A stretch of DNA of 64,000 nucleotides from Nocardia sp. NRRL S-836 (GCF_001279525.1 NZ_LGDY01000107.1:1-64000), one strand, 5' to 3'; numbered from the stretch's first letter, positions 9,436 to 20,108 are shown. A program made the numbers and translations. The notes: a model not told the origin generated them from the sequence alone.

Positions 9436-10296
9436 GTGTCGATCGAGGTAGCGGTGCGGGTATCGGCTCAGCTCGGCGAGGGGCCGACCTGGGACCACGG
9501 CAGCTCCACGTTGCTGTGGGTGGACATCCTGGCCTCCGAGGTGCACCGGTACGCCCCCGCGCGGGACGACGACTCGGTGCTCGTGCTCCCCCAGCACGTC
9601 GGTGCCGCGAAGCCGCGGGCGCACGGCGGTCTCGTCTGCAACCTGCGCGACGGCATCGCGCTGGTCGACCGCGACGGCACCAAGAGCTGGCTGGTCTACT
9701 GGGCCCGCGACGGCGTGCGCGGCAACGACGCGGGCATCGACCCGGCGGGACGGCTGTGGGCCGGCACCATGCGCTACGACCAGGCCGCGAACGAGGGCTG
9801 GCTCGCGCGGATCTCCGCCGACGGCGCGGCGAAGGTCGTGGTGGACCAGGTGAACACGAGCAACGGCGTGGGCTGGAGCCCGGACGCCAGGCGCATGTAC
9901 TTCATCGACACGCCCACCCGCCGCATCGACGTGTTCGACTTCGACAACTCCGACGGCACGGTGAGCAACCGCCGCCCGCTCGCCCACGTCGGCAACACCG
10001 ACGGCTCACCGGACGGGCTGTGCGTGGACGCCGACGGCTGCGTGTGGGTGGCCTTGTGGGGCGGGCACGCGGTGCGCCGCTACACCCCGGACGGCGAGCT
10101 GGACCGGGAGATCGCGCTGCCGGTCGACCAGCCGACCGCGTGCTGCTTCGGTGGCAACGACTTCACCGACCTCTACGTCACCTCGGCCCGCGCCGGCCTG
10201 TCCGACGAGACGCTTGTGGAACGGCAGCTCAACGGGTCCGTGCTGGTGCTGCCCGGCATCGGCGCCGGCCTGCCCGGTGTGGCCTTCGCCGGCTAA
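9436..10296 (+). CDS. SMP-30/gluconolactonase-family beta-propeller hydrolase
   Basis: A 286-residue six-bladed propeller of the SMP-30/LRE family, usually a metal-dependent sugar lactonase. Metal ligands are visible: Glu in GEGPTWD, Asn in TSNGVGWS and Asp in GSPDGLCVDADG. The family substrate is a sugar-acid lactone; which one cannot be told. The GTG start is at 9436. It interrupts the usual cysM-rhomboid order and points against cysM, with two hairpins between them. Confidence 0.87.
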   Translation: MSIEVAVRVSAQLGEGPTWDHGSSTLLWVDILASEVHRYAPARDDDSVLVLPQHVGAAKPRAHGGLVCNLRDGIALVDRDGTKSWLVYWARDGVRGNDAGIDPAGRLWAGTMRYDQAANEGWLARISADGAAKVVVDQVNTSNGVGWSPDARRMYFIDTPTRRIDVFDFDNSDGTVSNRRPLAHVGNTDGSPDGLCVDADGCVWVALWGGHAVRRYTPDGELDREIALPVDQPTACCFGGNDFTDLYVTSARAGLSDETLVERQLNGSVLVLPGIGAGLPGVAFAG

Positions 10297-10398
10297 TCCG
10301 GATGTGCGTCCCGGGGCAATGCACTACAAAAGGTGCGGTACGGATCAACCGAGCGCCTGGGGGCCGCGTGATGAGGGAAGACCTCGCTTGGAAGGGTT

Positions 10399-10452
10399 CC
10401 TTCAGATGATCTTCTGAAGGCGGGTGCGGTGACCGCTGCGCGCGGTCACCGC
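10399..10452. terminator. Two adjacent hairpins between convergent SMP-30 and cysM genes
   Basis: Hairpin 1 pairs 10399-10406 with 10413-10420 (CCTTCAGA/TCTGAAGG). Hairpin 2 pairs 10426-10436 with 10442-10452 (GCGGTGACCGC, 11 perfect pairs, 5-base loop). They lie between two convergent genes and can stop transcription in either direction. A 12-codon open frame (ATG at 10371) runs into hairpin 1. Confidence 0.75.
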
Positions 10453-10488
10453 CACTTCTCACACCCAGAAGAACTCCGCCCAGGGGAA

Positions 10489-11727
<1,239 letters not shown>

Positions 11728-11759
11728 CTACCTCCGCAGGAAAACTTCCCAGAGAAACT

Positions 11760-12170
11760 TCAGGACTCGATGATCTTGACCGGTTCCTCGGTCACGACAC
11801 CGTCGACGATGCGGTACGACCGCAGCTCGTGCTCGATCGGGTCACGCGTGGAGACCAGCACGTAGTGCGCCTCCGGCTCGCCCGCGAACGAGATGTCGGT
11901 GCGGGACGGGTACGCCTCGGTCGCGGTGTGCGAGTGGTACACGACCACCGGCACCTCGTCGTTGGCGTCCATCTCCCGCCACACCTTGAGCTGCTCACCC
12001 GCGTCGAACCGGTAGAAGGTGGGCGACCTCTCGGCGTTCTCCATCTCGATGAAGCGCTCGGGACGGTCCGAGCCCGCGGGCCCGGCGATCACCCCGCACG
12101 CCTCGTCGGGGTGGTCACGGCGCGCGTGGGCCACCATCGCGTCCACCAGGTCACGGCGAATCACCAGCAC
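11760..12170 (-). CDS. mec: Mec, JAMM metalloprotease that frees cysteine from CysO
   Basis: Zinc hydrolase that cuts the CysO-cysteine adduct. The full JAMM set is visible: E23 in DEACGVIAG, then H79, H81, S89 and D92 in HSHTATEAYPSRTD. About 136 residues with the GTG at 12170, which gives LVIRRDLVDAMV as in mycobacterial Rv1334; a longer ATG version starts at 12230. It is 39 bases upstream of cysO, the conserved mec-cysO-cysM order. Confidence 0.94.
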   Translation of the reverse strand: MLVIRRDLVDAMVAHARRDHPDEACGVIAGPAGSDRPERFIEMENAERSPTFYRFDAGEQLKVWREMDANDEVPVVVYHSHTATEAYPSRTDISFAGEPEAHYVLVSTRDPIEHELRSYRIVDGVVTEEPVKIIES

Positions 12171-12267
12171 GTCGTCAATCCTACGGGCTGGCGGAAGTTG
12201 TCTCGGTATGCGAGATAACACCTCTCGCACCTGGCCTTACCTGCGCGGATGCGTACTCCGGGTGCGG

Positions 12268-12567
12268 TCACCGCCGCCGGCTGAGCACCACCACGAGGTA
12301 GAGCGCCAGCAACGCCACACCGCGCCGCCGCTGCCCCTGGTCGAGGGTGCGCCACGCGGCCAGCTCCGCCCACGCGGCGAGCGGCGTGGTCAGCACGCCC
12401 AGCTTCATCAGCACCTTCCCGACCCCCGGCGGGACCAGGAAGGACGCCACGAAGAGCCCGGCGGGCGCGACCGCCACGAGCTCCCTGCCCGGCACCTCAC
12501 GCCCGGCCACCGAGGGTGGCACGAGCTCGGACACGACACCGGCTGCCTGATCGATCACATCGGCCAT
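12268..12567 (-). CDS. Small membrane protein of unknown function
   Basis: 99 residues with two probable membrane segments (VAPAGLFVASFLVPPGVG and GVALLALYLVVVL) and a basic end (SRRR). I do not recognise the family. It sits between the S58 peptidase gene (18-base gap) and mec, in the same direction, so it is probably in the same transcript. ATG start at 12567. Confidence 0.6.
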   Translation of the reverse strand: MADVIDQAAGVVSELVPPSVAGREVPGRELVAVAPAGLFVASFLVPPGVGKVLMKLGVLTTPLAAWAELAAWRTLDQGQRRRGVALLALYLVVVLSRRR

Positions 12568-12584
12568 GCCGGCGGGTTACCCAC

Positions 12585-13496
12585 TCAGAGGTCGCGGAAC
12601 GCCTGTACCCCGTGCACCGTTGTCGCCTCGCGAGCGCCGGACACCACGGCCTCGGCGAAGGCGTCGGCGGCGGCCGTGCACAGCGCGTCCAGGGCGAACG
12701 CGCGCGGCTCCGCCAGCGGCCGGGCACCCGTGGCCAGTGCGAACACCGTGTCGCCGTCGAACATCGTGTGCGACGGGCGCACCGCCCGTGCCAGGCCGTC
12801 CTGCGCGGCCATCGCGAGCCGCCGGCACTCCGCTTTGGACAGTGTCGCGTCGACCGCGACCACGCCGATCGTGGTGTTCAGGCCGTCGGGCTTGCGCTGC
12901 GGCAACGCCACCGGCTCGGTCCCGAGCTGTGGCAGCCACGGCAGGCCGGTCGAGCGGTCCACGACCTCGCCGGCCGCGTTCACCACGGCCAGCGCGCCGA
13001 TGCGGTGCTCGCCGGCCGTGGCTGAGAACGCGCCGACGCCGCCCTTGAGCGACCCGACCCGCGCACCCGCACCGGCGCCGACGCAGCCCAGGGCGAAGTC
13101 CTCGGCAGCCGCGGCGCAGGCCGCGTGGCCGAACGACGCGTCCGGCCGGTTGCCCCACTCCGACATGGGCAGGTCGAAGATCACCGCGCCGGGCACGATC
13201 GGCACCACGTGGTGCGGCTGCGCGCCGACCTGGAAGCCGATCGAGCGCTCCGACAGCCAGCGCATCACGCCGTCCGCCGCCGCGAGCCCGTACGCCGACC
13301 CACCGCTGAGGCAGATGGCGTGCACCTGCTGCACCAGGTTCGCCGGGTCCAGCAGGTCCGTCTCGCGGGTGCCGGGCGCGCCACCGCGGCCGTCGACCGC
13401 GGCGACCGCGCCCGCGGGCACGAGCACCACGGTCGTGCCGGTGGCCCAGCCGTCCGAGATCCGGTGGTGGTGGCCGACCAGCACGCCGGGGATCAC
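12585..13496 (-). CDS. P1 family (S58, DmpA-like) self-processing peptidase
   Basis: About 303 residues of the N-terminal-nucleophile amidohydrolase fold. These enzymes cleave themselves before a Ser/Thr and then act as aminopeptidases or amidases. Seen: ICLSGGSAYGLAAADGVM (family signature), a central GARVGSLKGGVGAFS region where self-cleavage would be expected, and NTTIGVVAVDA. The GTG at 13496 overlaps the DUF2017 stop in GTGA. It is the equivalent of mycobacterial Rv1333 in the same gene order. Substrate unknown. Confidence 0.87.
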   Translation of the reverse strand: MIPGVLVGHHHRISDGWATGTTVVLVPAGAVAAVDGRGGAPGTRETDLLDPANLVQQVHAICLSGGSAYGLAAADGVMRWLSERSIGFQVGAQPHHVVPIVPGAVIFDLPMSEWGNRPDASFGHAACAAAAEDFALGCVGAGAGARVGSLKGGVGAFSATAGEHRIGALAVVNAAGEVVDRSTGLPWLPQLGTEPVALPQRKPDGLNTTIGVVAVDATLSKAECRRLAMAAQDGLARAVRPSHTMFDGDTVFALATGARPLAEPRAFALDALCTAAADAFAEAVVSGAREATTVHGVQAFRDL

Positions 13497-14050
13497 GGCA
13501 TCATCGCTTCGACGAGCGTCTCCTGCACCCACGTCAGCCAGTGGTAGACGCCCAGGTGCGGCGAGCGCGGGTCCTCCGGCGGCAGCTCGTCGGGCATGTC
13601 CTCCTGGACGTCCAGCGCCGTCCCGAGGGCCAGCCGCACGTCGTTGAGCGACGAGAGCCACGCCTCGGCCTCGACGATCGACAGCCTGATCTCCCCGCCG
13701 TCCGGTGAGCAGGTCCGCAGCACGACCTCGGCGGCACCGGTCTTCTGGTCCAGCAGGTCCGGCTCGTGCAACGACCGCAGGGCCGCGGCCGAGTCGACCT
13801 CGGCCGGGTCGGGCGCGTCGTCGTCGAGCCGGTGGAAGTCGGGCAGCAGCCGGCCCAGGATCGGGTCGTCCGGTGCCTGCGAGGGGCCTGTCCTGATCCC
13901 GGTCAGCTCGGCGAGCTCGTCCTGGGGCGCTTCCTCGGCGCGGGCCACCAGCATGTCCTGGATCTGGCTGACCAGACCCCGCACGACCGCCGCTTCCTGG
14001 CGGTCGAGCCTGCCGACGACGACGTCACCGTCGCGGATCCACCGCTTCAC
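13493..14050 (-). CDS. DUF2017 family protein
   Basis: 185 residues, acidic, soluble, conserved next to clpS throughout actinobacteria (Rv1332 position). No catalytic motif is visible. Recognisable stretches are [20 protein letters not shown] near the start and [18 protein letters not shown] at the end. The GTG at 14050 overlaps the clpS stop in GTGA, so expression is coupled to the Clp adaptor. A link to protein turnover is inferred from context only. Confidence 0.83.
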   Translation of the reverse strand: MKRWIRDGDVVVGRLDRQEAAVVRGLVSQIQDMLVARAEEAPQDELAELTGIRTGPSQAPDDPILGRLLPDFHRLDDDAPDPAEVDSAAALRSLHEPDLLDQKTGAAEVVLRTCSPDGGEIRLSIVEAEAWLSSLNDVRLALGTALDVQEDMPDELPPEDPRSPHLGVYHWLTWVQETLVEAMMP

Positions 14051-14346
14051 GAGGCCCGCTGCATGGTCGCCCAGAGCCCTGCCGCGTGGAGCTTGGCCAC
14101 GTCGGCCTCCACCTTGTCCTTGGTGCCCGATGTCACGATCGCCTTGCCCTTGTGGTGCACGTCGAGCATCAGCTTGGTCGCTTTGTCCCTGCTGAAGCCG
14201 AACAGCTTCTGGAAGACGTACGTCACGTACGACATGAGGTTGACCGGGTCGTTCCAGACCACGGTCTGCCATGGCCGGTCCTCGGCTGCGATCTCCGCGC
14301 CAATGGGCTCGGCATGCGTCCGTTCCTGTTCGACGGGCGTGGTCAT
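14047..14346 (-). CDS. clpS: ClpS, ATP-dependent protease adaptor
   Basis: 99-residue adaptor that delivers N-degron proteins to ClpC/ClpA-ClpP. The core [20 protein letters not shown] holds the NDP substrate pocket and the hydrophobic gate. HHKGKAIV is the second conserved loop. The ATG at 14346 gives a short acidic tail typical of the family. It is divergent from pncB with 79 bases between the starts, as in mycobacteria (pncB1-clpS). Confidence 0.95.
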   Translation of the reverse strand: MTTPVEQERTHAEPIGAEIAAEDRPWQTVVWNDPVNLMSYVTYVFQKLFGFSRDKATKLMLDVHHKGKAIVTSGTKDKVEADVAKLHAAGLWATMQRAS

Positions 14347-14425
14347 ACCGCCAATGGTGTCATGTTCGCCGCAGTCGCGGAGACGGCATGCGGCTAAACC
14401 GGATGCGACCTTAGGGTTGGTGACC

Positions 14426-15715
14426 ATGAACTCCACGGCGTTGCTCACCGACCACTACGAGCTGACCATGCTCGCGGCCGCGCTGCGTGACGGGACCGGT
14501 GACCGTCCGTGCGTCTTCGAGGTGTTCGCGCGCCGGCTCCCCGACGGGCGCCGCTACGGCGTGGTCGCCGGGGTGAACCGGCTGCTCGACGCGATCGAGG
14601 ACTTCCGCTTCGGCGAGGAGGAGATCGACCAGCTGCGGCGCAACGCCGTGGTCGACGACTCGACTTTGGAGTGGCTCGCGAACTACCGGTTCTCCGGTGA
14701 GGTCGACGGCTACCCGGAGGGCGAGCTCTACTTCCCCGGATCGCCGGTGCTGACCGTGCGCTCGTCGTTCGCCGAGGGCGTGGTGCTGGAGACGCTGGCG
14801 CTGTCGATCCTCAACCACGACAGCGCGATCGCGTCCGCCGCCGCCCGCATGGTCACCGCCGCCAACGGCCGTCACATGATCGAGATGGGCTCGCGCCGCA
14901 CCCACGAGGAAGCCGCCGTGGCGTGCGCCCGCGCGGCCTACCTGGCGGGCTTCCACGCGACCTCCAACCTGGAGGCGGGCCGCCGGCACGGCATCCCGAC
15001 GGCCGGCACGTGCGCGCACGCGTTCACGTTGCTGCACGACACCGAGGAGGAGGCGTTCCGCAGCCAGGTCGAGGCGCTGGGCGTCGGCACGACGTTGCTG
15101 GTGGACACCTACGACATCACCGAGGGCATCAAGACGGCCGTGGCCGTCGCGGGCCCCGAGCTCGGTGCGATCCGGATCGACTCGGGCGACCTCGGCGTGA
15201 TGGCCAGGCAGGCGCGCGACCAGCTCGACGCCCTGGGCGCGAAGAACACCCGGATCGTCGTGTCCAGCGACCTGGACGAGTACGCGATCGCCGCCCTGCG
15301 CGCGGAGCCCGTGGACGCGTACGGCGTCGGCACGTCGGTCGTCACCGGTTCCGGGGCGCCGACGGCGGGCATGGTCTACAAGCTGGTCGAGGTCGACGGC
15401 CGGCACGTGGAGAAGCGCAGCACGTCCAAGCAGTCGCGCGGCGGGTGGAAGAAGGCGCTGCGGCGGCACAAGGACACCGGCACGGCGCTGGAGGAGGTCG
15501 TGTTCCAGGCCACGGCCGAACCCGAGATCGGCCCGCACGACCGGCTCGTGCAGATCCCGCTGATGCGCGCGGGCAAGCTCGCCGACGGCGTTCCCGGGCT
15601 GGAGCAGAACCGCGAACGCCTGCGGGCCGCGCTGGTCAGCGTGCCGTGGGAGGGCCTCAAGCTCTCGCGCGGCGAGCCCGCGATCCCGACGGTCTACCTG
15701 GAGGAGTCGAAGTGA
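14426..15715 (+). CDS. pncB: Nicotinate phosphoribosyltransferase
   Basis: First step of NAD salvage: nicotinic acid plus PRPP gives nicotinate mononucleotide. About 429 residues. Signatures: [10 protein letters not shown] at the N-terminus, [13 protein letters not shown] with the catalytic His region, IRIDSGDLG and [10 protein letters not shown] for phosphate binding. ATG at 14426; a GTG two codons upstream (14420) is also possible. It overlaps pncA by GTGA, so nicotinamide deamination and nicotinate capture are made together. Confidence 0.96.
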   Translation: MNSTALLTDHYELTMLAAALRDGTGDRPCVFEVFARRLPDGRRYGVVAGVNRLLDAIEDFRFGEEEIDQLRRNAVVDDSTLEWLANYRFSGEVDGYPEGELYFPGSPVLTVRSSFAEGVVLETLALSILNHDSAIASAAARMVTAANGRHMIEMGSRRTHEEAAVACARAAYLAGFHATSNLEAGRRHGIPTAGTCAHAFTLLHDTEEEAFRSQVEALGVGTTLLVDTYDITEGIKTAVAVAGPELGAIRIDSGDLGVMARQARDQLDALGAKNTRIVVSSDLDEYAIAALRAEPVDAYGVGTSVVTGSGAPTAGMVYKLVEVDGRHVEKRSTSKQSRGGWKKALRRHKDTGTALEEVVFQATAEPEIGPHDRLVQIPLMRAGKLADGVPGLEQNRERLRAALVSVPWEGLKLSRGEPAIPTVYLEESK

Positions 15716-16251
15716 CCAAGGCACTGATCGTCGTCGACGTGCAGAACGACTTCTGCGAGGGCGGGTCGCTCGCGGTCGCCGGTGGCGCCGCCGTGGCCGC
15801 GGCCATCTCGCGGCACGTCACGGCCTCGTCCTACGACCACGTCGTGGCGACCCGCGACTACCACGTGGATCCGGGCGCGCACTTCAGCGCGGAACCCGAC
15901 TTCGTGGACAGCTGGCCGGTGCACTGCGTCGCCGGCACGCCCGGTGCGTCGTTCCACCCGGAGCTCGACGTGGCCGGGATCGAGCAGGTGTTCTCGAAGG
16001 GCCGGTTTGCCGCCGCCTACTCGGGTTTCGAGGCGGAGAACGACCTGGCCGGCTGGCTCACGGCCAAGGGCGTGACCGAGGTGGACGTCGTGGGCATCGC
16101 GACGGACCACTGCGTGCGGGCCACGGCGCTGGACGCGCACCGCAACGGGTTCCGCACCACGGTCCTCGTGGACCTGACCGCGGCCGTGGCGCAGAACACC
16201 CGCGACGCGGCCCTGGAGGAGCTGCGCGCCGCGGGTGTCACCGTGTCCTAG
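15712..16251 (+). CDS. pncA: Nicotinamidase
   Basis: Converts nicotinamide to nicotinic acid for PncB; in mycobacteria the same enzyme activates pyrazinamide. 179 residues. Catalytic triad D9 (VVDVQNDF), K96 (SKGRF) and C134 (TDHCVRA) are all present, as is the metal site DYHVDPGAHF. The GTG at 15712 overlaps the pncB stop. It converges on the secreted-protein gene. Confidence 0.96.
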   Translation: MTKALIVVDVQNDFCEGGSLAVAGGAAVAAAISRHVTASSYDHVVATRDYHVDPGAHFSAEPDFVDSWPVHCVAGTPGASFHPELDVAGIEQVFSKGRFAAAYSGFEAENDLAGWLTAKGVTEVDVVGIATDHCVRATALDAHRNGFRTTVLVDLTAAVAQNTRDAALEELRAAGVTVS

Positions 16252-16269
16252 CGGTGTCCTGGCGGTGTC

Positions 16270-16926
16270 CTACGGCGTCGGCGAGCAGGCCGCCGTGCCG
16301 AGGGTGATCGAGCCCGTGTAGCCGGACGCCGGGTCGAACGTGAGCCTCAGCAGCGTCATCGCGAGGCTGCCGTCGTTCGGCACCGGGTACGCGGTCTCGA
16401 CGAACGTCGCCCTGGCCAGCACGGTCCCGGCGCTGGACTTGACCTCGTGGACGTAGCCGGGCGGGATCTGCGCGGGCAGCCCGCCCCAGCCGGACAGGCC
16501 CTTGAGCTCCCAGCCGGCCTGGGTGCCCGCCTGCTCGGCGGAGCAGGTGACGGCCCACTCGCCGATCTTGAGCCGCGGGCCCCGCTGCGCCATCAGCGCG
16601 GACAGCTCGAAGCCCGAGCCCCTGGCGGTGGACCTGGTCGTGGTGACGGACTCCGCCTCGTTGACCACGGTGGTCTCGCAGGTGGAGGTCGTCGCACCGA
16701 TCTTGAGCCCCGGCCTGGTCAGGGCGGGGCTCGCCCCGGTGACCGTGCCGGCCTGCTCCGGGTTGACGTCGCACACGGCGAGGGGCTCGACCTGGTAGGT
16801 CTGGCCGTCCTTCGCGAAGTCGGCGGAACCGGCCGACGCGTGGCCGGGTGGGTTGGCCGCGAGCGCGGGTCCCGCGGTCGCGAAGGTCAACGCGACCACG
16901 GCCCCGGCGATCAAACTCTTGCGCAC
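16270..16926 (-). CDS. Secreted protein of unknown function, cysteine-containing
   Basis: 218 residues with a clear signal peptide (GAVVALTFATAGPALAA). The GTG at 16926 follows GAGAGGACCGGA. The exported part has four cysteines that could form disulfides and is rich in beta-type sequence (TYQVEPLAVCDVNPEQAG; GSITLGTAACSP). There is no membrane anchor at the C-terminus. It lies downstream of the wecB-like gene in the same direction and resembles in style the larger anchored protein at 18532-19296. Likely part of the same surface set. Confidence 0.65.
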   Translation of the reverse strand: MRKSLIAGAVVALTFATAGPALAANPPGHASAGSADFAKDGQTYQVEPLAVCDVNPEQAGTVTGASPALTRPGLKIGATTSTCETTVVNEAESVTTTRSTARGSGFELSALMAQRGPRLKIGEWAVTCSAEQAGTQAGWELKGLSGWGGLPAQIPPGYVHEVKSSAGTVLARATFVETAYPVPNDGSLAMTLLRLTFDPASGYTGSITLGTAACSPTP

Positions 16927-17081
16927 TTCCGGTCCTCTCGGGCGGGTCTTGCCGCGGTGTCTGCGGGCCTCTTGGTTTCTTCCACCGATCCTCGTAGCGC
17001 GGCCCGGCACGGCCCGTGGTTCCACGGCTACGTCACCCGTTCGTGGAGGCCCTATTACCCGAACCGGTGACACGGGACCTG

Positions 17082-18257
17082 CTAATAACGCGCGCCCACC
17101 AGCGTGGCGAACGGCTCCCGGCGCGGCAGCGCGGTCGGCAGGCCGGCCAGCCGCTCGAGCGCGGCGCAGACCCGGACGGCGGCACGCCCGTCGCCGAACG
17201 GGTTGCGCCCCAGCGGCAGCCGCAGCCGGGAGCCGAGCACCCAGCCCGCCTCGGCGAGGATGCGGGTGGTGTCGGTGCCGACGAGCCAGGCGCACCCGGC
17301 GTCGACGGCCAGCATGCGTTCGGTCGTCTCACGCAGCACCAGCACGGGCACACCGAACGACGGCGCCTCCTCCTGGATGCCGCCGGAGTCGGTCAGCACG
17401 AGCGCGGCGCGCTTGAGCACCCGCACCAGGTCCGGGTAGTCCAGCGGGTCGGTGATGACGATCCGCTCGTGCCCGGCCAGCACCGACACGACCTGTTCGC
17501 GCACACCGGGGTTCGGGTGCGCGGGGATCAGCACGTGCAGGTCGGGGTGGCGGTCGGCGATGGACCGCACGGCGTTGAGCACCCGCATCAGCGGCCGTCC
17601 CCACGACTCGCGCCGGTGCACGGTGAGCAGCATCAGCCGCCCGCCGGTGGCGTCCAGGGCGCGTTCGAGCGCGGCGAGGTCGGCGCTGCGGGTGGGCAGG
17701 TCGAGGGCGGAGACCCGCTGCACGGCGTCCACGACCGTGTTGCCGGTGACCACGATGTGGCTGTCGGGCAGGGACTCCGAGCTGAGCGCGTTGGCCGCGT
17801 CGTCGGTCGGCGCCAGGTGCAGCGAGGTGATGCGGGAGATCATCTGCCGGTTCCCCTCCTCGGGGAACGGGCCGTACAGGTCACCGGTGCGCAGACCGGC
17901 TTCGAGGTGGGCCACCGGGATGCCGCGCCAGAACGAGGCGAGCGCCGCGGCGAGCGTGGTGGTCGTGTCGCCCTGCACCAGGGTCACCGCGGGGTCGCGG
18001 TCGGCCAGCACGGCGTCGAACTCGGGCAGCAGCCGGGAGACGAGCTCGGCCTGGGTGCCGCTGACCCTGGGCACGTCCAGCCGCACGTCGGGGACGAGGT
18101 CGAACGCGCCGAGCGCCTGCTCGACCATGCCGCAGTGCTGTCCGCTGTGGACGATCGTCGGGGTCAGACCGGGGTGGCCCCTCAGCGCGATGGCGACCGG
18201 GGCGATCTTGACGGCTTCCGGGCGGGTGCCCGCGACCAGCAGAACTTCCTTGCTCAC
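17082..18257 (-). CDS. wecB: UDP-N-acetylglucosamine 2-epimerase (non-hydrolysing)
   Basis: Interconverts UDP-GlcNAc and UDP-ManNAc for surface polysaccharides. About 391 residues. Family motifs: GTRPEAVKIAP, HLEAGLRTGD, PEEGNRQ, TVHRRESWG and LTDSGGIQEE. The GTG at 18257 follows GAGAGG at a good distance. Its position among anchored surface-protein genes suggests it feeds glycosylation of the cell surface; the glycosyltransferase at 20105-21475 is a possible partner. Confidence 0.92.
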   Translation of the reverse strand: MSKEVLLVAGTRPEAVKIAPVAIALRGHPGLTPTIVHSGQHCGMVEQALGAFDLVPDVRLDVPRVSGTQAELVSRLLPEFDAVLADRDPAVTLVQGDTTTTLAAALASFWRGIPVAHLEAGLRTGDLYGPFPEEGNRQMISRITSLHLAPTDDAANALSSESLPDSHIVVTGNTVVDAVQRVSALDLPTRSADLAALERALDATGGRLMLLTVHRRESWGRPLMRVLNAVRSIADRHPDLHVLIPAHPNPGVREQVVSVLAGHERIVITDPLDYPDLVRVLKRAALVLTDSGGIQEEAPSFGVPVLVLRETTERMLAVDAGCAWLVGTDTTRILAEAGWVLGSRLRLPLGRNPFGDGRAAVRVCAALERLAGLPTALPRREPFATLVGARY

Positions 18258-18324
18258 ACCGTTGTCCTCTCGGGGGAGAACGGGAGGTCCGCCTGGGGGC
18301 GGGGGCATCCCCAGGCGGACCGAC

Positions 18325-18519
18325 TCAGCCCGCTCGATTCGGTCTGGTTGTGGTGACGGGGGCCGCTCGCCGCTTCCTGCGCGCCGAGTGCAGGAGGAAC
18401 GCGCCCGCGACGAGCAGCACGACTCCCGCGGCGATCCACCACGTCACGTCCGCGCCGGTGACCGCGAGGGCACCGACACCCGTGCCGACACCGACGCCGG
18501 TTCCGGGGACCTTGTACAT
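18325..18519 (-). CDS. Small LAVTG sortase-substrate peptide
   Basis: 64 residues: a Gly/Val-rich start, then LAVTGA, a membrane helix (WWIAAGVVLLVAGAFLL) and a basic tail (RRKRR). This is the layout of a class E sortase (LAxTG) signal. No separate N-terminal signal peptide is evident, which is odd for a sortase substrate. It may instead be a membrane peptide. ATG start after GGAGAG, 12 bases downstream of the larger anchored-protein gene. Confidence 0.6.
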   Translation of the reverse strand: MYKVPGTGVGVGTGVGALAVTGADVTWWIAAGVVLLVAGAFLLHSARRKRRAAPVTTTRPNRAG

Positions 18520-18531
18520 CTGCCGCTCTCC

Positions 18532-19296
18532 TTAAGCCGCGGTCAGCGACGCGCGGCGGCGCAGCGCCACGAAGGCGACCGGGGCGGCGGCGACTCCGAG
18601 CAGGCCGAGGCCGATCCACAGGCCCGCGCCCGACGCCATCGGGATGGGCAGGCCGGCCGGGCCGCAGGTGGCGGACGAGATGACCACGTCGCCGGTGCCG
18701 ATGGAGCCGAGCACGCCCTGCAGCAGCCGGATGTGGACGGCGTTGACCGTGAGGCTGCCGTCCTTGCTCTTCACCTGCTCGTTGAGGACGACCTCGGCGA
18801 TCTTGATCCCGACCAGTTCGACGTTCAGCACGGTGTTGGGTGCCGGGTCGGCGTTGACCTGGCCGAGCTTGCCGAGGTTGACGCCCACGAGCTTGGACTT
18901 GCCGGCCAGCCCCTTCTGGGTGGCCGTGCACTCCGCCTCGACCAGCTCGGCGGTGATCCTGCCGGTGACCTTCGAGAGCAGGTCGACCCGGACGTCCGCG
19001 GTGCTCGCCCGCGAGTACACGCCGCCGGAGCGCTCGTCCCGCGACGCCGAAGCGTTGATCACACCGGTCTTCAGGATGCCGGTGAGGTCGACGCCCAGGA
19101 ACGTGTTCTGCGTCGGCCCGTTCGCGTTGGCGGCGGCGAACGGCTCCGCGTGGACCGCGGGACTGCCGAGCAGCGTCACGTCGAGCTTCGCACCACGGGC
19201 CGAGGCGTCCCCCGGAGCGGCCGAAGCAGGTGCGGCACCGGCCAGAAGTGCTGCGATCGCAGCGACTCCGGCCAGTGCCGTCATTCGGACACGCAT
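18532..19296 (-). CDS. Secreted C-terminally anchored protein, choice-of-anchor P-like
   Basis: 254 residues. Signal peptide (ALAGVAAIAALLAGAAPASA), a beta-rich exported domain with repeated LLGS/VDLTG/VGVNLG stretches, then a C-terminal helix (GAGLWIGLGLLGVAAAPVAFV) and ALRRR. The layout (signal peptide, domain, helix, basic end) is that of proteins sorted by sortases or exosortases. It resembles the family called choice-of-anchor P; that name is from memory. The ATG at 19296 follows AAGGAG. It is divergent from the exosortase gene 294 bases away, which makes it the obvious candidate substrate. Confidence 0.7.
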   Translation of the reverse strand: MRVRMTALAGVAAIAALLAGAAPASAAPGDASARGAKLDVTLLGSPAVHAEPFAAANANGPTQNTFLGVDLTGILKTGVINASASRDERSGGVYSRASTADVRVDLLSKVTGRITAELVEAECTATQKGLAGKSKLVGVNLGKLGQVNADPAPNTVLNVELVGIKIAEVVLNEQVKSKDGSLTVNAVHIRLLQGVLGSIGTGDVVISSATCGPAGLPIPMASGAGLWIGLGLLGVAAAPVAFVALRRRASLTAA

Positions 19297-19516
19297 GAAA
19301 CTCCTTCCGTCATTCCTCCGGCCCCAGGGCGCGCTCGAACCACTCTGGTTCACGCTTTCCGGGGGCAATTACCGGCATCGGCTTTCTTCCGGGGGAACTG
19401 AGGGTTACTCCCCGTATCGGGCGACACGACCACTCGACTCGCCCAATCGGTGCCACTCATGGTGGAGTTTTTGATCAATTTCCGGTTACGGCATCACCCG
19501 ATCCGGGGGTGAGGGC

Positions 19517-19544
19517 TGACGTTCCGTCTACCGATGGAACGTCA
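19517..19544. promoter_or_regulatory. 9-bp inverted repeat upstream of the exosortase gene
   Basis: TGACGTTCC (19517-19525) and GGAACGTCA (19536-19544) are perfect inverted repeats with a 10-base spacer, 45 bases before the exosortase start. It could be an operator for the divergent pair or an RNA hairpin in the leader. The rest of 19297-19589 shows no gene. Confidence 0.55.
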
Positions 19545-19589
19545 AGTAGCCCGTCTGGGCGCTCCCTCATCGGTGGAAAGGATCCTCGG

Positions 19590-20108
19590 GTGACGCTTGC
19601 CGTGCGCCGCACCGCATTCCCGAGCCGGGTGACGGTGGTCGTCCTGCTCGCCATCGCCGCCGGGCTCGTGTTCGCGCACCGCCTCTACCGCACGGCGGAG
19701 ATCTCCCTGTCCGGCGCGGCGCTGAGCGCCATCAGCTCCTACGGCGTGCACGTGGTGCCCGACCGCCAGACCGTCTACTTCGGACTGGGCTCGGACACGC
19801 CGCTGGGCCTGCGGATGACGCCGGAGTGCACGTCCGCGTTCCTGGTGCTGCCGCTGGTGGTCGTGGGCGCGGTGATGATCGCGCTGCGGCCGCGGATCCA
19901 GCACCGGGTGCTGGTCGCGCTGGGCACCGCCGCGCTGGCGGTCGTGGTCGTGAACCAGGTCCGGGTGCTCACGCTGGTGGGACTGGTGAACTGGCTGGGC
20001 ATCGACACCGGCTACTACTGGGGGCACACGCTGCTCGGGTCGATGGTGAGCGTGTTCGGTGGCGCGGCGGCACTGGTCGCGTTCGTCTGGCTGGCGACGA
20101 GGAAATGA
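19590..20108 (+). CDS. Exosortase/archaeosortase family transpeptidase
   Basis: 172-residue membrane protein with about five helices. The exosortase catalytic residues are visible: C80 in MTPECTSAFLV, R125 in NQVRVLTLVG and H146 in YYWGHTLLGS. These enzymes cut C-terminal sorting signals and transfer proteins to the envelope. It is a short, single-domain form, of the sort I recall as actinobacterial exosortase P. The GTG at 19590 follows GGAAAGGA. It overlaps the glycosyltransferase gene by ATGA, a strong sign of joint function. Confidence 0.82.
   Translation: MTLAVRRTAFPSRVTVVVLLAIAAGLVFAHRLYRTAEISLSGAALSAISSYGVHVVPDRQTVYFGLGSDTPLGLRMTPECTSAFLVLPLVVVGAVMIALRPRIQHRVLVALGTAALAVVVVNQVRVLTLVGLVNWLGIDTGYYWGHTLLGSMVSVFGGAAALVAFVWLATRK

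Noticed and set aside
10371..10409. 12-codon peptide MREDLAWKGSFR before cysM's terminator
   Set aside because: It runs into a terminator hairpin, has no convincing ribosome site and no partner gene.
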